From Acholeplasmataceae bacterium (GTDB lineage: Bacteria > Bacillota > Negativicutes > Acidaminococcales > Acidaminococcaceae): a stretch of 8,666 bases of DNA. A program made the position numbers and the translations under genes. Positions 1 to 4,885 of the stretch are shown here, piece by piece. The stretch spans positions 1 to 8,666 of the forward strand of contig JAAYAE010000030.1 of the NCBI GenBank assembly GCA_012719555.1, in the 5' to 3' direction. Numbering within the stretch: position 1 is the stretch's first letter; each line of letters begins with the position of its first letter. Below the pieces are notes generated by a model, which made no database searches, was not told where the DNA came from, and saw only the letters and a program-made list of their open reading frames with translations.

Positions 1-259
1 CTGCTACACCAACAAATTTGAATATATCATTAAAAACACAACCGCGCTTACATTCAATCAAAGTACTTTTAACACCGGATACAGAAAATGTTTTTGCTAA
101 TACGTCGATTTCCAATATATCAACACTTCCTGTAGAATCAATATTGTCTTCTATCCACTTTAAATTGCTATCTACATAATATTGATATGCTTGAAAAAAA
201 GATGCTACCAACAACTCTAATTCTCTACCGTTATTAATCAATTCTCCGATAGGCTCCAT
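1..259 (-). CDS. N-terminal part of a PD-(D/E)xK nuclease-like protein (cut by left edge)
   Basis: An open frame runs from ATG at 259 to the window edge without a stop, giving 86 residues and an incomplete last codon. Translation starts MEPIGELINNGRELELLV. An AAGGGAG site sits 9 nt before the ATG, so the start is well supported. Residues 50-71 contain LEIDVLA (Asp52), then a strand and IECKRG (Glu69, Lys71). This D-x16-E-x-K spacing, with hydrophobic strands on both sides and an early helix carrying Glu13/Glu15, is the signature of the PD-(D/E)xK restriction-endonuclease fold. I infer a nuclease or nuclease-derived protein, possibly phage cargo or a host defence gene. It lies past the lysis genes behind a 211-nt AT-rich gap, so it probably has its own promoter. 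The rest of the protein is outside the window. The CDS is likely; the exact function is open. Confidence 0.66.
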   Translation of the reverse strand, partial: MEPIGELINNGRELELLVASFFQAYQYYVDSNLKWIEDNIDSTGSVDILEIDVLAKTFSVSGVKSTLIECKRGCVFNDIFKFVGVA

Positions 260-268
260 AGTACATTT

Positions 269-275
269 CTCCCTT
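269..275 (-). promoter_or_regulatory. Shine-Dalgarno site of the left-edge gene
   Basis: The minus strand reads AAGGGAG, 9 nt before the ATG at 259. The surrounding DNA is otherwise very AT-rich, so this purine block stands out and supports the partial gene as a real coding sequence. Confidence 0.6.
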
Positions 276-277
276 CT

Positions 278-307
278 ATAATCAATTCAATACTAAGATA
301 ATGTCAA
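278..307 (-). promoter_or_regulatory. Candidate sigma-70/A type promoter for the left-edge gene
   Basis: TTGACA at 307-302 is a perfect -35 hexamer. After 17 nt comes TGATTA (284-279), or after 18 nt GATTAT (283-278), as imperfect -10 elements. Transcription would start close to the ribosome binding site and leave a very short leader, which weakens the call. A TATAAT at 371-366 lacks a good -35 partner but could serve instead. Confidence 0.28.
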
Positions 308-470
308 TTAGATATTTGTGAATGCAGGCAATTTTTTATATCATTTCTAAATAAAATTCAATTAAATTATATTAAATAATCTAACTCCACTTTTGCTTAA
401 CAATTCGCCAAATATTCTTGTTCTCCTTCTTAATTTAAAAGTATATTGAATAATTTAGTGATACGATATT

Positions 471-920
471 TTAACCTTTTAACTTATTAACAGTTAAAAG
501 TATAGTAGTAATAATAAACATGTTTCTTTCAATTTTTAATTGACTTATTTTCTTGTTGGTTGCTTTCTTGTATGTCTCGAAGGATTCCTTGACCTTCTGC
601 AATAAGTCTTGCACTTGCATCAACTCTTGCTTGGTCAGTTCCGATTCTTTCTGCAGTGCTACCAATTTCAGCTGCACTGCCTCCAACCGAATCTGATATT
701 CGTCCAACTTCGCTTGCTGTTGTTCCAAGGTCTGTTGTGATACCGTCAAGTCGGTTGATAGCTGACTGTTGATGTTGTTCAGCTCCTGAAATATCTCTTT
801 CAATCTGCTGGCCTGTTCCACTGTCATGGTCATCGTGGTAGATGCTGAATAGCAAGTAGCTACAGGTGATAGCAAGAACAATAACACCAATATACAAGAA
901 CATAGTTTTTTTATTTTCAT
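471..920 (-). CDS. Candidate outer-membrane spanin (Rz1-like), overlapping the i-spanin frame
   Basis: The 149-residue protein starts at ATG 920. An upstream in-frame GTG at 935 lies inside the SD-like block and has none of its own. Residues 1-26 form an export signal: MKIKK, a hydrophobic core, then PVATC with Cys23. VATC resembles a lipobox, but Thr at -1 is unusual, so ordinary signal-peptidase cleavage is possible. Residues 34-131 are a charged coiled coil with Leu at 58, 65, 72, 79, 86, 100 and 107. The last 18 residues include a hydrophobic MFIITTILLTV and lie wholly outside the overlapping frame. In Gram-negative phages, an o-spanin lipoprotein pairs with an i-spanin to fuse the membranes in the last lysis step. 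The place after the endolysin fits this role. With a signal at one end and a hydrophobic tail at the other, a unimolecular spanin is an alternative. No sequence match to a named family is claimed. Confidence 0.66.
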   Translation of the reverse strand: MKIKKLCSCILVLLFLLSPVATCYSASTTMTMTVEQASRLKEIFQELNNINSQLSTDLTVSQQTLEQQQAKLDEYQIRLEAVQLKLVALQKESELTKQELMQVQDLLQKVKESFETYKKATNKKISQLKIERNMFIITTILLTVNKLKG

Positions 921-924
921 CCAA
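529..924 (-). CDS. Candidate inner-membrane spanin (Rz-like), 131 aa
   Basis: The frame begins with TTG at 924, six nt behind GGTGGG, and ends with TGA at 531-529. Residues 1-7 are MDENKKT. Residues 8-28 are a single transmembrane segment (MFLYIGVIVLAITCSYLLFSI), and 29-131 are a polar, predicted periplasmic coiled coil. Hydrophobic residues recur at exact heptad spacing: L59, L66, V73, V80, I87, I94, V101, I108, L115, with Gly following five of them. An N-terminal anchor plus periplasmic coiled coil is the i-spanin layout. The gene lies 23 nt after the endolysin-like gene. Apart from its first four bases it is contained in the 149-codon frame, offset by one base. Because TTG leucine codons in the other frame automatically give NTT here, part of the heptad pattern could be an echo. 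The absence of stops argues that both frames are translated. Confidence 0.66.
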   Translation of the reverse strand: MDENKKTMFLYIGVIVLAITCSYLLFSIYHDDHDSGTGQQIERDISGAEQHQQSAINRLDGITTDLGTTASEVGRISDSVGGSAAEIGSTAERIGTDQARVDASARLIAEGQGILRDIQESNQQENKSIKN

Positions 925-930
925 TTTATA

Positions 931-939
931 CCCACCTTT
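931..939 (-). promoter_or_regulatory. Ribosome binding site shared by the two spanin frames
   Basis: The minus strand reads AAAGGTGGG. Six nt separate it from TTG (924) and ten nt from ATG (920), both acceptable distances. One site therefore seems to serve two starts four bases apart (TTGGATG). It lies in the short gap after the endolysin stop at 950-948. Confidence 0.6.
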
Positions 940-947
940 CTGGATTT

Positions 948-1373
948 TTAAATCTCTTCCGCCTTTTCGTTATTTTCTACAGTTAACTCAACATCATTGC
1001 CATCTTCGATCATCATTTCTGATAGTTTAACAACATCAGCATTTTGCATACGTAAACACCCATATGTACATAGCCACCCTTGATAATCAGCATAAGGATT
1101 AGGGAGTGAACTGCCACCTCCGTGAATATCACGCCCGCGAGCATCACCAGTATGGATGTACCCGCAGCCATAACTCTTACCATTGTTCATGGCTGTTTCG
1201 GTGTCTTCCGCCCAGGCATGATGGTAAATCCCATTAGGCAAACTTTCATGGGGCTCTCCCTCCTCATTTTCACCACCTTCATATTGGTTGTGGCATTCAA
1301 AATCATATTCTTTACCGTTATCACTCGAATAATGTAAATTCAATTTCTTACCGTCATAATGCAATTTTACCAT
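948..1373 (-). CDS. L,D-transpeptidase-fold protein in the endolysin position
   Basis: The 141-residue protein starts at ATG 1373, which overlaps the previous stop as TAATG, with AAGGAG ten nt upstream. It has LPNGIYH (45-51), matching the tPxGxF-like motif of YkuD/L,D-transpeptidase domains. His84 in DIHGGG is followed after 18 residues by TYGCLRM with Cys106 and Arg108. This corresponds to the family signature H-x(14-17)-[ST]-H-G-C, with Tyr in place of the second His and a slightly longer spacing. Known relatives join or cleave meso-diaminopimelate-linked peptides, including carboxypeptidase and exchange activities (Tlde1/DUF2778 toxins). There is no signal peptide or wall-binding domain, so it would need the holin to leave the cytoplasm. 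Lying between holin and spanins, where an endolysin belongs, it is probably the peptidoglycan-attacking enzyme. The activity is inferred. Confidence 0.75.
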   Translation of the reverse strand: MVKLHYDGKKLNLHYSSDNGKEYDFECHNQYEGGENEEGEPHESLPNGIYHHAWAEDTETAMNNGKSYGCGYIHTGDARGRDIHGGGSSLPNPYADYQGWLCTYGCLRMQNADVVKLSEMMIEDGNDVELTVENNEKAEEI

Positions 1374-1651
1374 TATTTCTCAGCTCCTTTTTCTTCATCT
1401 TTCGCTACCGGTTTCCCGGGTTCTCCTAAATTAGTGTTATATTTGCCATTTATAAACTTGTTTACCAACTGGGTAACAGCACCGCCGCCACCCGTTAGGT
1501 TAGCGAACGTATCGTAGTTATCCCATTTCTGCCCTTTATACAGCAGGTAAAACGAGCCTAACAAAAACGCCGAATAGCCAATAAAGGCTATCCAGCGTGT
1601 AAAGGACCATTCCCCATTTTCTTTTAACATTTCCAGTAACTTTTCTTTCAT
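1373..1651 (-). CDS. Small one-TM lysis-cassette membrane protein
   Basis: A 92-residue protein starts at ATG 1651, with AAGGG five nt upstream and one nt after the holin stop. Residues 1-18 are charged (MKEKLLEMLKENGEWSFTRW). Residues 19-38 form one transmembrane helix, followed by KGQKWDNYDTF and a GGGG turn at 54-57. The C-terminus (about 75-92) is charged and probably disordered. The layout, a short NGEWSFTRW-type start before a single helix, recalls small holin-associated phage proteins such as DUF2644, but I cannot confirm membership. Placed between holin and endolysin, it may be a second holin, an antiholin or a pinholin partner. The real role is unknown. Confidence 0.68.
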   Translation of the reverse strand: MKEKLLEMLKENGEWSFTRWIAFIGYSAFLLGSFYLLYKGQKWDNYDTFANLTGGGGAVTQLVNKFINGKYNTNLGEPGKPVAKDEEKGAEK

Positions 1652-1652
1652 G

Positions 1653-2090
1653 CTATCCCTTCAATTCTTTTAGATGCTTCCTGATTACAGGTGGTATAAC
1701 GTGGCCATAACCACCACGGTCAGCATTTTCTATAATAGATATAGCTTCCATGACACCAAACCCTGCTATAACAGTGTAGCGGCAAAAATCTGTCTTTAAG
1801 ACCATATCAACTAAAACGCCAAAAGAAACAGCAACCAATATAGAAAGCTTCTTCATAATTCCCTGGTACCCACGTTTTGAAAAAATGGTATGTTCATGCC
1901 ATGCTGCATACATGCCTGTTGCATAATCCACAACCATTAGAATAAACAACGCCAGCAATTGTTTGTCAAAGCCGCCAACTGCTGCAGCCATAAAGCCACC
2001 TATAATTCCGGAAACTGCGATTATTTTAATCTCTGTTTTGGAATATAGGTTGGCCACAAAATAAAACACCTCAGAAATTTGGATCACCAC
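1653..2090 (-). CDS. Phage holin, toxin-secretion/lysis holin type
   Basis: The 145-residue protein resembles the Phage_holin_4 (TcdE/Cph1) family. Helices lie at about 21-40 (IKIIAVSGIIGGFMAAAVGG), 44-64 (LLALFILMVVDYATGMYAAW) and 83-102, with a weaker one at 105-120. The VDYATGMYAA segment followed by a SKRGYQGIMKK loop is typical of the family: an acidic residue in the helix, then a charged turn with GxxGIxKK. The protein would form the membrane lesion that releases the endolysin. GTG at 2090 is the most upstream start and GTG at 2087 the next; AAAGGG lies 5 or 8 nt before them. A rare ATT at 2078 would be served by an almost perfect anti-SD match, so the start is uncertain. The C-terminus ELKG uses codons that form the next gene's SD site. 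Confidence 0.86.
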   Translation of the reverse strand: MVIQISEVFYFVANLYSKTEIKIIAVSGIIGGFMAAAVGGFDKQLLALFILMVVDYATGMYAAWHEHTIFSKRGYQGIMKKLSILVAVSFGVLVDMVLKTDFCRYTVIAGFGVMEAISIIENADRGGYGHVIPPVIRKHLKELKG

Positions 2091-2099
2091 CTTAACCCT
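2082..2099 (-). promoter_or_regulatory. Overlapping ribosome binding sites at the holin start
   Basis: AAAGGG (about 2101-2096, within the last codons of the upstream gene) precedes GTG 2090 and GTG 2087. Directly behind it AAGGTGGTGATC (2093-2082) matches 11 of 12 bases of the complement of the 16S rRNA 3' end (AAGGAGGTGATC). The second site covers the GTG codons themselves and could favour an internal start or slow initiation. Confidence 0.4.
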
Positions 2100-2571
2100 T
2101 TAACGGGTAAATTTGTTTTAATTCCTTAATACTTGTTGCTGCTTCCAATTGTGCTTTTGTAGTCCTGTAAGCGACATGTAAGTCGTTAGACCTAGTAGCC
2201 GCTAAAATGTTAATAGCCGCAAAGTCATCAATAGTCAATGTAACATCTGTATTATCTGCCGTAGTCCAATTTATTGGGGTAGCTCCAATTTTATCCGTCA
2301 ACATTTGCCTGGCGACTCTTAGCCGTTCACGAGCTTTATAATCGTAATCATAATTGTTGCCGTTATAGGTTATAACAGCAACCTCTTGTGCATCCCTATA
2401 GGCTTTAGCGGCTACAATATAGCGTGCTTTAGCATGTTCTAGTGGCTCAACATCTGTATAGGGTTCGCGAAGCTCAGTCCAGTCATAACACGGTTTTTGA
2501 TTGTCAGCATACATCATATTTGCCTCTATAATATTGGTTACTATTCCCTCTTCTACTACTGCAATTCGCAT
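2092..2571 (-). CDS. DUF4376-like phage tail-associated protein
   Basis: A 159-residue protein starts at ATG 2571, directly after the stop of the glycine-rich gene (TAAATG), with a G-run (GGGGG) about nine nt upstream. The N-terminal 40 residues resemble the short leader of tail-fibre-associated proteins (MRIAVVEEGIVTNIIEANMM). Residues 67-159 have the DUF4376 pattern: a YNGNNYDYDYKARERLRVARQ element, INWTTADNTDVTLT, a helix beginning DDFAAI, and a final helix with KAQLEAATSIKELKQIYP. DUF4376 genes usually lie just after tail-fibre or adhesin genes. A role as adhesin chaperone or as a fibre-linked structural part is plausible but unproven. The C-terminal LKG-stop (TTAAAGGGTTAA) supplies the SD of the holin gene. 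Confidence 0.72.
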   Translation of the reverse strand: MRIAVVEEGIVTNIIEANMMYADNQKPCYDWTELREPYTDVEPLEHAKARYIVAAKAYRDAQEVAVITYNGNNYDYDYKARERLRVARQMLTDKIGATPINWTTADNTDVTLTIDDFAAINILAATRSNDLHVAYRTTKAQLEAATSIKELKQIYPLKG

Positions 2572-3642
2572 TTATGCCGCCCCCAATTCTTTTAAGAAAA
2601 CAATACCGTTAGAACCGGCAGCACCATTAAGGCTGCTGTTCTTTGTATTAACACCACCAATGCCACCGTTTGCGGTAATTGTGCCTGTTAGATAAAGCGT
2701 ATCGGCAATAAGAACAATAGCTCCACCACCACCAGCACCGCCACATCCAGGGCCATTAGTCGTTGCCCCTACACCATTAGCACCGTTAGCGTTAATAGAT
2801 CCTGTTACTGATATACTGCCCGCAACAATTTTGATGCTGCCGCCTCCTTGGCCACCACTTGTACCAGCATTTGTACCGTCACTACCACCAGCACCGCCAC
2901 CTGCACCTCCTAGAGTCTCGTTCTTTAATAGTCGGCTAATTGCTGACAAATCAAATCCATAACTAAAAGGATTACCACCTGCACCACCTGCATTATTATT
3001 AAAAACATCTTTATGCCCTGCACCACCTGCGAAACCATTACCTGAGTTACCTGCACCACCTGCTGCTCCCGCAGTACCTGTACCGCCAGCACCACCACAA
3101 GGCGTGATTACGATATTCCCAGCGCACACAAACGCTCCTTGACACTTAATGATAGTGCAGACTGAGCACGTTATTGTTACTCCTGCAGGTATATATACCG
3201 ACTTAAAATTATATAAACCCGCCGAAAGCGTTTCATTTGCAGTAGGTGCATAGTCCCCGTCGCTACCATCTCCACGGTCAGTAAACCACGCAGGATAACT
3301 TGGTGCTTTTACGCTGGCCAGAGTTCCTAGTCCGTTGTAAGTTGCTACTATTATTTTCCCAGCATCAGCTGCATTAAATTGAATTAACCCTGTATTCCAC
3401 TCCGAGTCATCATTGGCTCCAGTAGAATAATCCGGACGAAATTCACCGCTTGCCGGTGCCGCCGCAACTTCGGTTGCCGTTACTCCTGCAATAGTCATAG
3501 TTATAGTAGAAGGCGAAACCTTAACAGGCACTTCATTTAGCCTAACCACATATGGCGAATTCATGGGAATTATGTGTGTCTCCACGCATTGCACCGGTTC
3601 TACCACATCGTCAAATGGGTTATATCTATAATCTTTTGGCAC
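2572..3642 (-). CDS. Glycine-rich tail tip protein, probable receptor-binding adhesin
   Basis: The 356-residue protein starts at GTG 3642, behind a good AGGAG at ten nt spacing; the gap after the hub stop is only 16 nt. Residues 1-110 form an N-terminal domain (YRYNPFDDVVEPV, then beta-rich sequence) that probably attaches to the tail tip. Residues 115-182 are strand-rich and unusually cysteine-rich: Cys159, 162, 167, 173 and 182. Residues 183-307 are dominated by Gly-rich runs such as GGAGGTGTAGAAGGAG and GGAGGGAGGSDG. Two similar strand units (about 263-293 and 302-332, GGGSIKIVAGSISV and GGGAIVLIADTLYL) repeat with a period near 39. Similar polyglycine blocks in adhesins such as phage S16 gp38 pack as polyglycine II helices and expose variable loops. 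By position and composition this is likely the host-recognition protein, though no direct homology is claimed. Confidence 0.72.
   Translation of the reverse strand: MPKDYRYNPFDDVVEPVQCVETHIIPMNSPYVVRLNEVPVKVSPSTITMTIAGVTATEVAAAPASGEFRPDYSTGANDDSEWNTGLIQFNAADAGKIIVATYNGLGTLASVKAPSYPAWFTDRGDGSDGDYAPTANETLSAGLYNFKSVYIPAGVTITCSVCTIIKCQGAFVCAGNIVITPCGGAGGTGTAGAAGGAGNSGNGFAGGAGHKDVFNNNAGGAGGNPFSYGFDLSAISRLLKNETLGGAGGGAGGSDGTNAGTSGGQGGGSIKIVAGSISVTGSINANGANGVGATTNGPGCGGAGGGGAIVLIADTLYLTGTITANGGIGGVNTKNSSLNGAAGSNGIVFLKELGAA
2722..3096 (-). repeat. Polyglycine-coding low-complexity repeat within the adhesin
   Basis: This DNA encodes residues 183-307 of the glycine-rich protein. GGT-GGT-GCA-GGT style words recur many times, seen on the plus strand as ccacctgcaccacctgc and close variants around 2975-3065. 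Such short direct repeats can drive expansion, contraction or recombination and so vary receptor specificity. It is coding sequence, not a mobile element. Confidence 0.6.
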
Positions 3643-3658
3643 TAAAAATCAACTCCTT

Positions 3659-4885
3659 TTAAGTTGTTAACTGCTGGTTAGAGGCCTGCTGTAACAACTC
3701 CGTGTTTTTATATTCTCTTTCCAATTTAGCAAGATATTGTTCAATTGAAAATGGTTGTTCACCGAGTTCCATTTCGCAATAAATACCCTTATCAGAGCTT
3801 ACGGTATACTTTATAGTAGATATTGGATATTGCGCAGAGTTCCCATCAGTATCAGTAATTACACACTCACCGTCAGTAGAGAGTTTGCGCACATTAAATG
3901 TCCCATCTTTTTTGTTGTATTCCAGCGTGATTCCTTTAATTTTTGCTGATTTAACAGGATTTTTATATTTCTCAATTTGATTTTGTCCCCAACGTTCTGC
4001 ATCTGTTGCTTCATAGGCACTTGGCAATGTCCAAATATCTTCTTGCAATCCATAAGTTGCCTGACTTGCTTTATCTTCTACGGTAGCAAGCCAGCTTTCG
4101 CCTGAATCGTCAACATTAGCCCCTTTTATCCGTGCCCAATTGACTATTTTCTCAATATTCCATGTGGGTATGTACGAATCTAAATTTTTGCCAACCCAAA
4201 ACCGAGCTTGTTCGTTAATGTCCGTTACCCTAGGTTTAAAATAAATTGAGCGTCTTTCGTCCACACCGTACACATAATCTAACCCAAAGTCACATAATTG
4301 ATCTAAAGCATCTTTAACAGTAACCCCGTCGAATACTATCTTAGTAATTAAATACCCTGTGTTAATGAGTTTTTCAGCATTGTACACAAGGCCTATTTTC
4401 TTTTCAGCAGTCTTTGCAATATCACGCACGATTTCTCCTGCATCTTTGTTTTCGTAGGTTTTAAATAACTGGACTTTTTCCAGCAAGTTATAATAACCAT
4501 ACAGGGTAAAGTTAAATTCCGTTTCTGTGGTACCCTTTACCGGTCTCGTTAAAACGTAACCACTCCACCACGGTTTATTATCATTAAACAAAAAGATATC
4601 AACCCGCTGCTTATAATTTAATTCAGTGTTGCTAGGAAGTTCTTTAAATGTAATAGTGCATTGACCACAACCTGTTTCGCCGTTTTTAAAGTTAAAACTT
4701 GAAACGGCGTTTTTCTTCGCTCCGGCACCAAATTCAGCAGATATAGTGCCATCATCTTTATAACAAATTATCTTAAAGACTCCTGGCAAATAAGTTGCCG
4801 GTGTATCATCCTGAGAACCAGAGGAAGTAGTTTTACCAATATAGATGTAGCGACCACGGAGTCGTCTGCCATATAGTAAGTTCAA
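3659..4885 (-). CDS. Tail hub / tail-tip structural protein (Tal or gp27-like N-terminal part)
   Basis: TTG at 4885 is preferred as start, giving 408 residues: it overlaps the Dit stop as TTGA and has GGGGTGG five nt upstream. An in-frame GTG at 4894 (411 residues) has no SD. The protein is beta-rich with a conserved-looking core: SSFNFKNGETGCGQCTITF, then LNYKQRVDIFLFNDNKPWWSGYVL, then a helix-strand section with DAGEIVRDIAKTAEKK and VTVKDALDQLCDFG. The first elements recall hub proteins in which a beta domain is followed by an FxG-type exit strand. Its place directly after Dit is the classic slot of the tail-associated hub protein. Here it stops at about 410 residues with no recognisable peptidase, lysozyme or NlpC/P60 domain, so it is probably purely structural. 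The CxxC (Cys73, Cys76 from the TTG start) is unusual. Family call from context and general pattern. Confidence 0.72.
   Translation of the reverse strand: MNLLYGRRLRGRYIYIGKTTSSGSQDDTPATYLPGVFKIICYKDDGTISAEFGAGAKKNAVSSFNFKNGETGCGQCTITFKELPSNTELNYKQRVDIFLFNDNKPWWSGYVLTRPVKGTTETEFNFTLYGYYNLLEKVQLFKTYENKDAGEIVRDIAKTAEKKIGLVYNAEKLINTGYLITKIVFDGVTVKDALDQLCDFGLDYVYGVDERRSIYFKPRVTDINEQARFWVGKNLDSYIPTWNIEKIVNWARIKGANVDDSGESWLATVEDKASQATYGLQEDIWTLPSAYEATDAERWGQNQIEKYKNPVKSAKIKGITLEYNKKDGTFNVRKLSTDGECVITDTDGNSAQYPISTIKYTVSSDKGIYCEMELGEQPFSIEQYLAKLEREYKNTELLQQASNQQLTT

Larger units (their letters stand above)
260..470. other. AT-rich intergenic spacer after the lysis cassette
   Basis: No gene is visible here on either strand. 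By hand count 27 of the 120 bases in 301-420 are G or C, far below the flanking genes. I looked for a GC-rich hairpin followed by a T run to end the late operon and found none; the only pairings are short AT stems. On the minus strand an AAGGAG near 429-424 has no convincing start codon behind it: the nearest candidate, TTG, makes a 4-residue peptide. The spacer separates the tightly packed phage genes from a gene of a different kind and may mark a cargo or host boundary. Confidence 0.55.

Noticed and set aside
300..350. Possible terminator (TTTTAT/ATAAAA pairing) after the spanins
   Set aside because: The stem is short, purely AT and has no following T-run; not a credible intrinsic terminator.
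361..440. Short coding-like stretch on the minus strand (IFGELLSKSGVRLFNII then stop) behind AAGGAG
   Set aside because: No start codon at a suitable distance, three frames give equally short peptides, and the region is very AT-rich. It could be a gene remnant but cannot be supported.
1122..1337. 71-codon hydrophobic plus-strand frame antisense to the endolysin gene
   Set aside because: It resembles a TM peptide, but is antisense to a well-supported gene and has no RBS; treated as chance.
2722..3096. CRISPR or tandem-repeat array suggested by recurring ccacctgcaccacctgc words
   Set aside because: The words are irregularly spaced and in frame with Gly/Ala codons of the adhesin; no spacer-repeat structure.
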